Assembly: GCA_036172665.1 (NCBI GenBank)
Contig: CM069879.1
Location: forward strand, 21,491,924 to 21,555,923
Direction of reading: 5' to 3'
Source of the DNA: Prosopocoilus inquinatus
Lineage: Eukaryota; Arthropoda; Insecta; Coleoptera; Lucanidae
Length of the DNA stretch: 64,000 nt
A model generated the notes under the pieces. That model saw nothing but the letters and a program-made list of their open reading frames with translations, ran no database searches and had not been told where the DNA came from. Below, in pieces: positions 1-9,367 of the stretch (its first letter is position 1; every line of letters starts with the position of its first letter). The translations under genes were made by a program, and so were the position numbers.

Positions 1-99
1 AACTTATTTAGTCTATGTTGGGGCACTACTATATTCGAACTTTGTCTAGTGTCGTATTCATGATATACATTGTGGTCTACATAATTATTAATATTCTAA

Positions 100-620
100 A
101 ATATAAAGTGAGGGGAATGTCAATACTTTTATTTTTTTGAAAATTTCCTTACAGGTATCTCTATGACCGATGCCACCCATAATACGTATAGTTCTTTTTT
201 GAAGTAAAAAATTCTTTTTGCTTCAGAACAATGACCCCATATTAAAATTGCGTACGACATGACTGATTGGAATGGCCCATAATGGACTGTTAACAAAGTA
301 TTCCAAGGAACTGAGTTTTTCAAGTGTCGAATAAGGCATATTGTTTAAGTTAGTTTATTTGCAACGTATTCCACAAGTTCATGCCACTGTAGAGTGGGAT
401 CGAAGTAAACACCCAAATATTTGATGGACTTCATACCATAGAAATTATTTGCCCAATTGTCGACATTTTTCAAGGAAAAATATATGAAGTGTGTTTTGTC
501 TTCGTTTAAACTGAGTTTATTGTTTAAAAAACCAATTTTTAATATTTGTTACGGCTTCCGCAAATGTTAGGGACCTATTAATGAAACTGACAATCACGTT
601 TCATGTATGTAAGGGTGGAT
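100..620 (-). pseudogene. Non-LTR retrotransposon RT, C-terminal remnant (jockey-like)
   Basis: The minus strand encodes a decayed piece of the region after the catalytic palm of a non-LTR reverse transcriptase. Recognisable blocks in order are KLSLNEDKTHFIYF, then IKYLGVYFDPTLQWHELVE (the typical KYLGV...D..L.W block), then SYAILIWGHCSEAKRIF (the typical Y.I..WG.....R.F.LQK block). The first blocks and the last lie in one broken frame, with a stop between them near 340. The catalytic YADD and everything upstream are absent, so it cannot act alone. The clade is inferred as jockey-like from the YAILIWG pattern and is not certain. Confidence 0.7.
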
Positions 621-734
621 GTAAGGGCGAGGCCGAGGCTACCAGCCACGCGACCAAGAATGCGCGTTAAAGTATTTCTTACATGAGTTAAACTTTAAAC
701 CTTTGCATTTCAATTAAATTTGCATCAGTGAGAT

Positions 735-945
735 TCGTCTGCAATATGGAGCGAACGTGTTTTGCACGACAGGATACAAGGGCGAAGAAATGAAAAAGTA
801 CCTCTGTTCCGGGTACCTCAGGATAAGATAGCCGCATGGCAGAAAATTATGTCTCGTAAGGATCGTGTTTTAAATGTGAAGGCACCACGTAAAACATTTT
901 TTAAAAGAACAATTTCTTGGAAGGCAGTGGCGGATTTTTGCATAG
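735..945 (+). pseudogene. THAP zinc-finger domain remnant (P-element/THAP family)
   Basis: The plus strand reads as a decayed THAP domain, the C2CH DNA-binding domain found in P-element transposases and THAP proteins. Visible are a Cys-rich start with TTGYKG in one frame, then in the 762-950 frame NEKVPLFRVPQD followed by WQKIMSRKDRVLNVKA, which fits the THAP pattern (LFR.P.D......W). The expected C-x-x-H that closes the zinc site is replaced by RKTFFKR, and a frameshift separates the first cysteine from the rest. No downstream transposase was found, so this is a fragment. It could instead derive from a host THAP gene. Confidence 0.6.
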
Positions 946-1010
946 GTGCATGAGACGCGCGCCTGGGGCCTCTTAAATCAAGGGGGCCTCAAATCTCAGG
1001 TCTCAAAAAA
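925..1010 (+). mobile_element. Possible hAT terminus (CAGTGGCGG)
   Basis: The THAP remnant runs into CAGTGGCGGATTTTTGC, which resembles a hAT terminal inverted repeat start and is followed by a short GC-rich stretch and then T-rich DNA. No matching right end or 8-bp duplication was found, so the call is weak. Confidence 0.3.
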
Positions 1011-1420
1011 CTGTTTTATTAAAAAATATTTTTATTTATTTTTTATAATTTTTTTTTGCAATCCTTACGCATTTTGCAAGACGCCCCGGAATTAAAAAAA
1101 AAAATTATTGCTTTTATGCAACCATCCCCGGACCAAAACCCTTATCCCGCATCCCAACTATTTTTTAGCAGTTGTTTATATTTCTTTCTTGTAGTTATTG
1201 GTAATCGTAACAAATAACTAAATGAATAAAATATATCTTTTCTATTTCAAAAATAAATCATTCTTTAATGATAATTTATCTTCTTTTATCTTTTAGTTTA
1301 TTTATTTATTATTGAGTGATAGGAAATCTCTTATTCGTCCGGTGACACTGATTGCGAATCATCTATGACTGTTATTTGCTTGAAACACGTTATTTCCTTG
1401 CAAGTTTGTAATTTTTTTTA
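1011..1420. other. AT-rich spacer without recognised gene
   Basis: T-rich and A-rich low-complexity DNA. I see no coding or repeat signal apart from homopolymer runs. Confidence 0.6.
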
Positions 1421-2145
1421 ATGTCGTCATCAAAGCCTTTGAACATGTCTCGATTTCTCAGACAACCTGCTGATTTACGAAACTTAGACATTAGCAATCC
1501 CATCCGTCGCATTTCAAGCCTGATTATGTCTAAGCATGCGAATCTTAACATGTACCTTGGCCATCACATTCAAATCTTGAAACGTACCTCAGCTACAGCA
1601 GAAGTACCATATAATGAAGTTATCCGTCACTATTTTCATTTGCAGAGAAATGACGTGATTGATGCCCGTAGATAACCAGCGAAATGCAACGTTGCTTTTT
1701 GGATATTCGACTCTATCATAAAAAAATAGTTTTACAAACCATTTACTTATAAAAAAAAACCGGGAGACTTTTAAATTCCCTCACTTTGTCAAAACCTATT
1801 TTTGTTAATGCCAAAATTGCAGTGCCAGTTTTAGTGTTTGGCGAATACGTTATTGTGTTGCAAATATAACTTTTTAAAAAAACTCTTTTAATAAAGATTT
1901 AGAAAGTCCCAATTTTTCTGGATATGTTTCGTTTTTTCAACGACGACGTCCCAGTTTACGAAACTCAGAAGCCGCTAGTCTGGCAAGACTGATTATGTCT
2001 AAATACACGTATCTTGAAATGTACCCCGACAACTGCACGCGAATCTTGAAACATACCTCAGTCACAGCATAAGCGCTGTACTAATGGCGTTATCTGTTAC
2101 TATTTTCAGAGAAGTGATGTCTGCAGGCAACCAGTTAACGGTAAC
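1421..2145 (+). repeat. Diverged tandem duplication containing an 84-residue ORF
   Basis: An 84-codon ORF (1421-1675) starts ATGTCGTCATC and encodes a basic protein with blocks SRFLRQPADLRN, LIMSKHANLNMYL and IQILKRTSA. A diverged second copy lies at about 1930-2140. It repeats the same landmarks (tttacgaaactcagaag, ctgattatgtctaaa, cttgaaacatacctcag) but is broken by stops. No family was recognised. In both copies a pyrimidine tract plus CAG (tttcatttgcag, ctattttcag) precedes a similar stretch, which could be a splice acceptor. Either a small duplicated gene or exon, or an unnamed repeat. The ORF alone is weak evidence for a protein. Confidence 0.35.
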
Positions 2146-3843
2146 GTTATATTTCTTTCATGCTGCCTATACTTTCTATTATGAAATTTACTTACTTACT
2201 TTTGAAAAGTGTGATAAAAATTTTAAATTCAGATTTTTCAGCGGAAACAATATATTTTTAAAAAAATTTGTTGCCAAACATTTTTGATTGCAGCATCCTC
2301 TGTACTTTTGTGATCTGTTTCATGGGTAGAGTCCAGCGCTTGTGTTTTTGTGTGTTCCGTCTTATTATGTCATGCTCAAGCGTAAATGTTGACAGATTTT
2401 TTTTATTTATCTCGCACATTGATCATAGATTCTCAACCCGCACTGAATGCGCTATCAAATCATCTATAGTTATGGAGATCAGAATACATGTACACTTTAC
2501 ATAAGATAACGGAAGCGACTCTAGTCTCGATACAAGAGCCTGTAAGACCATGCAGAACTGTCCTGGAACCATCAGGAGCATGCGCACAACAAATAAAAAC
2601 TTTGGGTTGCGCATGCTCCTAACGATTCTAGAACTATCCTCATAAGAACCTGAACAAGCCTAGTGTGAGCTAAATACAGACTCCTTAATAATTCCTGAAG
2701 CTGAAGAAGATGACAGTTTATCACATTACAGGTGCAATAAGTATCAAAGTTTTAATTTAAATGGCGATATAATTTTAGTGTGGTATAAACCCTCCACAAC
2801 TTACAGGCAGTAATGAATGCAATTAAGTCATAATAATTATGTAATGCACTGACCAAGCGTAAGCTATAATCGAGTCCGAAGGAATTCATCTTTAATTGCG
2901 GCGATTATACGCCTGCTTTCATATCGTAAGCCGTAAGCGCGGTGATACTGACAGATCAGCAATTTTGTCAAATAAAATAATTAATTCTTGCAATTAAGCT
3001 AACAAGGCGCGCTCGTGGAACTCGGAATAAAAAAAAAATACATGTATGTATGTAACTACCATACATGTGCGTATACAAGATTAAATTTGAGGTTTTAATG
3101 TTTAAGTTTACGCAGAATCCGACGATAAAATCTCACCTGTGAAGATAAAAGAAAGAAAGCGCCGCCGCGTTGTCCGAATGAAAAATGAACCGGAGTGTTT
3201 TGGAAAGTTACCTCCTGCGTTATTCCCCGAAATTTCGCAACAACTCACTCGTATGCATGCGTGTAGATGGTGCGATCAGGCTGCTTACCTGCAAAAGAAA
3301 ACGTGTTATTAGCAAAGCGGATGGCGGTTGTGCCATTGTTGGGCGCTGTTTTTCGGCGATCGCGCCGATGAGGAATGAAACTCTGTAATTAGGGGGCATT
3401 CATCATCGAATCGCGAATTTTTGCCGCTGCACCGATCGACAGATGGTGAATTTGAATGAGAGAAGAGAAAGAGAAAAAAATTGCAGGCGAAAAATGTTGC
3501 ACGTGATTGCCTAACGAAGGTTGCGCAAGGCAACGAGTTGGGCAAGCGTGTCATAAATGAGTTGAATGAAAAAATATCTTCGTGCTGAGTGACGGTGCTT
3601 ACAACAGCAATTATACAGGGGACTAACATGCAAGTAAACACAGTAAATACAAACAAAAATGTAAGGTAAGCAGATCACATCATGCTGATGAATAGGGAAA
3701 AGAATTCAGGCCATTTAGTCTTGCACGCTTTTTACTCCGAATGTACTATTTACTTCTGCCATCTTTTCGCAGCTTCAATACATCGAATTATTACTGAATG
3801 GGAAGGAAAAACGTTCAATGCGATCATTCTCACTTCGCAGAAA
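2146..3843. other. No recognised gene; moderately GC stretch at 3150-3560
   Basis: Short ORFs here have no family signature. The 3150-3560 stretch is somewhat richer in GC and CpG than its surroundings and may be regulatory, but no motif supports a specific call. Confidence 0.4.
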
Positions 3844-4203
3844 TTATTTCGGACGAGGCTGATACAATCCGAGTACTAAATTTTCGTACCGATCACGGAA
3901 CAAGCTGCCCGAATTCTTTTCCCTGCTGATGAATATTCGAATATCAAATGAAACTTGAAAACATTTCAAAAATATAATGAATACTTTTAAGAAATCTACT
4001 TGTTGTTTATGAAAATAAGGTAATGAAAATTTTTTGCCTAAAGCGAAAATGTATTTTAAATTTGACGGGATCTCAGTTTTTGTATAATTTACAAGCCACT
4101 TATTTATTATATTTTGATCAAATTTAATGTAAAAATTTTTATCTCTAATAGAAATAAGATTATCTAACTTTTTAAATACATATCTTTGCCTTATATTGAA
4201 CAC
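3844..4203 (-). pseudogene. Penelope-like element, N-terminal region (inverted piece)
   Basis: A 119-codon ORF on the minus strand includes KKLDNLISIRDKN, then NKWLVNYTKTEIP and LKYIFALGKKFSLPY. This resembles the region upstream of the RT core in PLE proteins, where a W(L/V)VN...IP......LGKKF.LP pattern is common. It abuts, head to head, the C-terminal PLE piece that starts at about 4190 on the plus strand, so the element is rearranged by inversion and lacks the whole catalytic RT between the two pieces. The last 30 or so codons read into flanking DNA. The assignment rests on motif memory plus the adjacent, clearer GIY-YIG piece. Confidence 0.6.
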
Positions 4204-4665
4204 ATTGAATTACACAATACATTTAAACACATTTTCAAAAAACATAATTTAATTTTAGCCAGTAAATCTGTGAATAATTTAAATTTAATTTTTTCGAATT
4301 TAAAAACCAAAATACCTAAATTAAAACAACCTAACGTGGTTTATGAAATCAAATGTTCAAATTGTAATTCTGTTTATATAGGTGAAACGAGCCAAAATTT
4401 AAAAAAAACGTTTAGACCAACATAAATATCATATTCAAAAAAATAATCAAAATCATTCAATGCTTGTAGAGCATTCATTAGTAAATAATCATAATTTTGA
4501 TTTTGATAATACTGACATTTTGTACAGTGAATCTAATATTTTTAAAAGACGTTTCATAGAAATGTGTAAAATTAAAATGTCTCCAAATTCCATTAATAAA
4601 CGTACAGACTTTGAAAATTTAAATGACATATTTTGTAGTTTTCTAGACTCTTTAAACAGGATATA
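4186..4665 (+). pseudogene. Penelope-like element, GIY-YIG endonuclease C-terminus
   Basis: The plus strand encodes the linker and GIY-YIG endonuclease domain that end PLE proteins. The linker reads YIEHIELHNTFKHIF then KTKIPKLKQPNVVYEIKC. The nuclease core is CSNCNSVYIGETSQNLKK, where VYIGET is the GIY-YIG strand and C..C precedes it. After a one-base shift near 4410 the frame continues with RLDQHKYHIQ, and in the next ORF (4460-4666) MLVEHSLVNNHNFDF and ESNIFKRRFIEMCKI, the usual H.......H and KR..E helix. The domain is nearly complete but frameshifted and lacks the RT. A second copy is at 26565-26990. Confidence 0.85.
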
Positions 4666-4699
4666 GATCTGTCAATTAATTATTTAATTTAAAAAAAAA

Positions 4700-4905
4700 A
4701 AAAATTAGTTTTTTTTTTCCGGACAACTCGTATTTTAATTTAAAATATGTTACCTTTTCGTTTCTCTTGACGACTTGTTTCTCTTGACAACTTGTTTATT
4801 TACTTTTTTTCACTCCTGACGAAGCTATAAATCTATAGCGAAACGTTGAGTGTGTTCTCTTCATTTTTCTGTCCGGTTTGAGATTAAAAAAACTTTGTAC
4901 TTTTA
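4700..4905 (+). repeat. PLE pLTR-like 3' segment
   Basis: The segment after the GIY-YIG domain (ggacaactcgtattt ... gtttctcttgacgac ... hammerhead core ... ctgtccggtttgagatt) recurs after the second PLE at 27050-27225 and without any coding remnant at 23580-23735. Recurrence in the same position relative to the GIY-YIG domain supports a PLE terminal repeat. Confidence 0.7.
4811..4852 (+). ncRNA. Hammerhead ribozyme-like motif, family A (best copy)
   Basis: The order is stem I CACTC (4811-4815), CTGACGA, one extra A, stem II GCTATA/TATAGC with loop AATC, GAA, self-complementary stem III ACGT, U17, and stem I GAGTG (4848-4852). Stem I is 5/5 and stem II 6/6 paired. Predicted cleavage is between 4847 and 4848. 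Hammerhead motifs in PLE terminal repeats are established. An extra nucleotide after A9 is known from a viroid hammerhead. The zero-loop stem III suggests activity would need a dimer. Confidence 0.8.
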
Positions 4906-4914
4906 ATTTCTTTT

Positions 4915-5032
4915 ATTAAAAAACATTTCATAGTCATTATTTAAAAGCTTCTTAAGTCGTGCAACATTTGCAAAATTTCGAGCAAACATTTCATAGTCAT
5001 CATTTAAAAACGTCTTAAGTCGTGCACATTTT
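4915..5032. repeat. Short tandem duplication (two ~50-bp units)
   Basis: The block aacatttcatagtcat..atttaaaa..cttaagtcgtgca occurs twice, about 62 bp apart, with few differences. Confidence 0.8.
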
Positions 5033-5917
5033 TCTCGAGGGGATAAAATAACGAAGAATTCTTTCAAACGACAAACAATTCCTATCTCAGTATTTGCGAA
5101 ATATTGACGATATTAATACCTAAAATTTTGACATTGACTTTGTCTTGACTTGTTGACATCTACGAATAAATACATAACAACTTAAGACAATCTTCAATTA
5201 AATAAGAGGGTTTTAAGGACTTGCTTAAGTGACTATTATGAATACCGTCCTAAATTACAATTATATTAAAATACAATTAACGTTATAATTAAAATTCATA
5301 AGAACTAATTAATGGTCTTTACACAAATTTTATCGAGCACATTTGTAAAATCCTCGCTCGTTTGGCAAAACTATTCAATGTTCTCTGACTCTTCAGCCAA
5401 GGCCAATGTATCACCGGTTCACTAACTCACTGCGATGTACTGAACCGAACTCATTTCTACAAATCACTGGCTAACTCATTTACAACTGAATGCCTACTAA
5501 ACTGATTGAATACTAATTTAATAATGAATATCTTAAACTACAACTTTCCTTTGCAGGATGTGGCAAAGTGTATTTTCTAAAAGTTCGGGTCCAAAGATCG
5601 AGGTATCAAAGCAGTCAACGTCTCATCGAAAACACATTTAATGAGCGAGCGCGTTAATTGTTTCGAATGAAGTATGATCCGCTGGTACAGTATTGTAAGT
5701 AAATTCAAACGACTTGGATTTCATTTGCGAGTATAGAATTATCTCTTCTATTAAAACGTTAATCTTGCGTACGTTCATTGACCGAAAAGAACGAAGACGT
5801 CGGCAATTCCTGCTAGACAGTATCCGTGCGATTAAACTTGAGTCGATGACCTTATTTGTGAAATGCTAACTAGGCGTGTTAAACTAAAATAGTAAAGGAG
5901 ACTGTGGTTTAAGAGAT
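5033..5917. other. AT-rich spacer without recognised gene
   Basis: No ORF above the shadow level and no clear repeat. The last ~35 bp (actaaaatagtaaaggag) recur inverted at 14620-14665 as the outer flank of the family B element. Confidence 0.5.
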
Positions 5918-5955
5918 AATTGAAATTAACCTCCGCCCACAATAAGTTTTATATC

Positions 5956-5998
5956 CGTAGATACGTATTTCGGCAGCTAAGCTGCCTTCTTCAGTACG
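5956..5998 (-). ncRNA. Hammerhead-like motif, family B (left arm)
   Basis: Minus strand: stem I CGTA, CTGAAGA, extra A, stem II GGCAGC/GCTGCC with loop TTA, GAA, self-complementary ATACGTAT, C17, stem I TACG. All core positions fit the hammerhead consensus. Confidence 0.7.
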
Positions 5999-6102
5999 CT
6001 ACCAACTCAAAAGCACCAAGAAAGAGCTAAAACCACCCAATCATGATTTTATCAGTGTGATTGGGTGGTTTTAGGTCTTTCTTGGTGCTTTTGAGTTGGT
6101 AG

Positions 6103-6145
6103 CGTACTGAAGATGGCAGCTTAGCTGCCGAAATACGTATCTACG
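6103..6145 (+). ncRNA. Hammerhead-like motif, family B (right arm)
   Basis: Plus strand: CGTA (6103-6106), CTGAAGA (6107-6113), extra T, GGCAGC/GCTGCC (6 bp, loop TTA), GAA, ATACGTAT, C6141, TACG (6142-6145). Predicted cleavage follows 6141. It mirrors the left-arm copy with one base difference after CTGAAGA. Confidence 0.72.
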
Positions 6146-6182
6146 GATATAAAACTTATTGTGGGCGGAGGTAATTTCAATT

Positions 6183-6961
6183 AGGCGTGTTAAATTTTGA
6201 GTCCAGAGGTAAAAAAGAATTTAGAATATAAATTTTCAGACGTGCCACTATATTGAGCATCTTTAGAAAACGATTTCTGATATTCTGCTGGAGCTTGACT
6301 TCTAATTTACTCGGAAAAAGTAAAAGCTCTTCTGTAAAACATTAGAGAACATTACTTTTACATAAGTTCCATTGATTGAAAAGAATTTTGATCTGCGAGC
6401 TAAGCAGACGTCGGCAATTCCTGCCAATTCCACGACGATTAAATCTGAGCCGATGACCCTACTTGTGAATGCTAACTAAACAATTTTCTCAATTAAACCT
6501 AAATGTACGCATGTTAAATATCACGATTTGGATTTTTTCCAATTCCCGGAAAATCTATGTCAATGGAAGGTACGAATCCTTTCATTGACGTGTCATTTCT
6601 TGATAAACGAGACATTTGCTATTTCTTTGAAGTTTCCTGCAAATTTTTCTTTGCTAACCTCTTTCAATTTGTCAATTACAACAAATGCCTACACACTGAT
6701 ATGATCATCAGTGTAAATTAGCCATATGTTAAAGCGGCTCAATTATTTGTACAATAGGATACAATAATGATTTTATTTTGTCTTTTATGGACTTATTTCA
6801 GAGGAGTTACAGTAATAATCAACGTATACAAGCATTTTTGCAAGACGAAAATGTTTTAAGAAATATTTATGCTATTCCAGGCTGTATATAATGTCTTAGA
6901 TATGCAGTAAGTGGACCTTGTAATACGAAAATAGGAGCAGTATGACTAATTATGAAATATA
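6183..6961. other. AT-rich spacer without recognised gene
   Basis: No coding or structured signal seen. The TA at 6960-6961 is the target site of the next element. Confidence 0.5.
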
Positions 6962-7319
6962 CTGGGTGTCTCATAACGTACGGAGGAAATTGAGAGGGCA
7001 GATTTAGAAGATCAAAATAATGCTTTTTTTCTTAATTCGCTTTTGACCAAAACCCAATACTAAGAAAATTACAGCAGTTTAATTTCTTCCTTTTTTTTCT
7101 TAGATGGTTGTTTCATTTAAAGCAGTGTTGAATTAACTCTTAAATGCTCCAGATAAAATATTACTCCAGATGGTAACTATTGTTTCATAAGTAATTTCAC
7201 TTTAAACTCTTGTAGATTTCTAGTTATTGATTTTTTACGAGAACTTTATTGAGATAAAAGCTTTAATTTGATCTCCTCTAGCTGCTCTTTCAATCTCCTT
7301 CGTACGTTATGACACCCAG
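6962..7319. mobile_element. 358-bp MITE with TA target duplication
   Basis: It starts CTGGGTGTCTCATAACGTAC and ends with the near-exact inverse (GTACGTTATGACACCCAG), flanked by TA at 6960-6961 and 7320-7321. TA duplication and small size fit a non-autonomous Tc1/mariner-type element. The interior has no coding remnant. Confidence 0.8.
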
Positions 7320-7666
7320 TATACGACGATAGAGATATGTATACAGAGGACATATTCCAATATTCATTTCGTGCTTATTTAAGAGTCTTCCTACTGTGTA
7401 TATGGGTGCAAATACTTGTATATGTACTACGATGCTCACCATGCTCACCATAAATAATGATTTGACAGTTTCGTAGTGCTTACGCTGAGTGTTCTTAAAG
7501 GTGTGGTTCGCATGCAGGAGTATCATTTCAGTTGAGCGTCGTAGTACGTACAGAATGAACCATGTTAAGTCTTACAAAGCCACACGAGGAAAGAGAGAAA
7601 CGTCAAAGAAAATGAATTTCTTTAAATGAAGTTGACCTTTGTCCCATGAAAATTGTAAGTAAAAAG

Positions 7667-7805
7667 TTTTTAATCTTTAACCGAACAGAGTCATAATTGA
7701 AAAGCGCTCGGCGTTCCATTATCGATTCCTGACGAAGTTATCAATCGACAGTGAAACGTTGAGTGTCAACTGTAGTTCTGTCCGGTTGAAGATTAAAATC
7801 TTTTT
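7667..7805. mobile_element. Short foldback element with family A core
   Basis: Arms tttttaatctttaaccgaac and gtccggttgaagattaaaa are inverted repeats (~22 bp) that enclose a family A hammerhead-like core. The same outer arm sequence recurs at 57961 and 62641 and after the core at 4870. Confidence 0.7.
7724..7765 (+). ncRNA. Hammerhead-like motif, family A (weakened)
   Basis: CTGACGA and GAAACGTT are intact. Stem I GATTC/GAGTG pairs at four positions including one G-U. Stem II (GTTATC/GACAGT) has wobble pairs and one mismatch, so activity is doubtful. Confidence 0.55.
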
Positions 7806-8401
7806 CTTAAAATGAATTTCGGTGAAATGAAAGTCGATCGTCTTCTGTTCTACCGTTCGGCGAAAAAACGAATTAAGAAAGGGAGAATGATCAATTTTAT
7901 AATTTGATACATTTATGATACAACCGATCGTCTAATCGCAGAAGGAAAGAATCAGAATTCAAAAAGAAATCAAAAATAATTTGTTTCGTCAATCGACTTC
8001 CCTGTATATTGTTTTAATATACTTTTTGTTGAGGTGTTTCTTTAAATTTGGCGTTCAGAGTGCTGTGATTGCTTTTGTTTGCATGCATTTTCAACGAACC
8101 GCGCGCTTATCATAGCCCATTGGACGCTAGATGACGCCAGATTAAAAAAAAACCTCCTTATTTCTGATGAAGAAAAAAATTTTCAGGAGCGACTATCATT
8201 CTTATAAAGAATCGCTTGTTTAGGCAATCATCTTTTCTTTTGTTATTTCAAGAGAAAAAGACGGTATAGAAGTCTTTTCTAGAAGCCTATCTCAATACTG
8301 GCACTTTTCCTACACTTTGAATGAAGAAAGTAGTCAAAATTGACCGTGTTTTATTATTTCACCAAGAAAATAATTTAATTTTATGGGAGGTACAGCGATC
8401 T
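7806..8401. other. AT-rich spacer without recognised gene
   Basis: Nothing recognised. Confidence 0.5.
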
Positions 8402-8648
8402 CCTTAGGGTAACTTCACAACGGAGCTGTGTTGACAGATGATAGCGGAGATTTCGAATGGCGCTGATACAAAGACACACGTATTCAATTGCTTGTGTTTA
8501 TATCGAAGCTTCGAGCCTTATTACCCTAATTTCCATTGCTATAATCGCTTATATGAGCGCTTATACTCGAAGCTCGAATATGAACACAAGCATTTGAAAT
8601 CTCGGCTATCATCTATCATCACAGCTTCATTGTGAAGCTACCCTTATA
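8402..8648. mobile_element. Foldback element, ~247 bp
   Basis: Left arm (ttagggtaacttcacaac, agctgtgttgacagatgata, gagatttcgaatg) is mirrored on the right (gaaatctcggctatc, atcatcacagcttcat, tgtgaagctacccttataa). Inner segments also pair (cttgtgtttatatcgaagc with gctcgaatatgaacacaag). The ORF at 8438-8635 is just the palindrome read through. Confidence 0.75.
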
Positions 8649-8920
8649 AACATTTGTTACATAATCGATAATCCTTGGTTTTGCTTGGTTTTGTCTTTTG
8701 CTTTTGATTGATAAGGAATATATGATACAAAAGGCGAATTACTTTCGTTTTCTTTTAATGCTAATTTAATGCCATTTTGTATATTTTTTGGGCGAAGGAA
8801 AATTGTGTGCCATTCAACAATAAAAAAAAAGGTAAAAGTGTTGATAATTCACAACACAGACGATCGTCTTTCGTTTCGTTTTGTTTTTCTTCTTTGCGCT
8901 TAATTAATGATGCGAAAGAC

Positions 8921-9359
8921 CAGTAGCGGCTCGTGATGATTTACTACTGGTAGGCAACAACTGCAAAAGCGAACGTGGGTGAATTTTCCAAAAAAATTTG
9001 TTTTTCGGGGATTGTAATTTTTGAATTAAATTTAAGCGGGAATTTACAGAGCTTTTTCTTAGCTTTCCAACGTCTTTTACCAAAAAACTTTTTAATTTGC
9101 TCAATTAAATGAACGTCTTTTCTTCCCCTCGAGATCGGGCTTGTAATTTTTTAATTTAATCTAAGTGGGGGGTTTTACGGCGCTTTTTCTCAGCTTCCCA
9201 AAGCCTTTCACCAAAAAAACAATCGATGAATCGACAACTGCAAGAGAAAGTGTGTGCATTTTCCAAGCAAACTGTTTTTCGGACGAGGAACCGGAACATG
9301 CAATTTCATAGGACAGGGTGGGCACTGCCCACCTTGCCTACCGCAACGAGCCACCACTG
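8921..9359. mobile_element. hAT MITE, 439 bp, perfect 8-bp TSD
   Basis: Termini CAGTAGCGGCTCGTGATG and CAACGAGCCACCACTG are hAT-like inverted ends, flanked by CGAAAGAC on both sides (8913-8920 and 9360-9367). It is the same family as the elements at 28740 and 55991 but inserted in the opposite orientation. The interior has the palindromic GGTGGGCACTGCCCACC and the recurring gcttttctcagcttcccaa/ttggtaaaag block. No transposase. Confidence 0.92.
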
Positions 9360-9367
9360 CGAAAGAC

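Larger units (their letters stand above)
5918..6182. mobile_element. Near-perfect palindromic (foldback) element, family B
   Basis: Two ~125-bp arms (5918-6043 and 6058-6182) are inverted repeats with only a few mismatches around a 14-bp loop. Each arm contains a hammerhead-like core pointing away from the centre in mirror image. Related arms occur at 12262-12440, 14470-14655 and, diverged, at 58500-58690. No coding capacity. Interpreted as a non-autonomous inverted-terminal-repeat pair, possibly PLE-derived. Confidence 0.85.
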
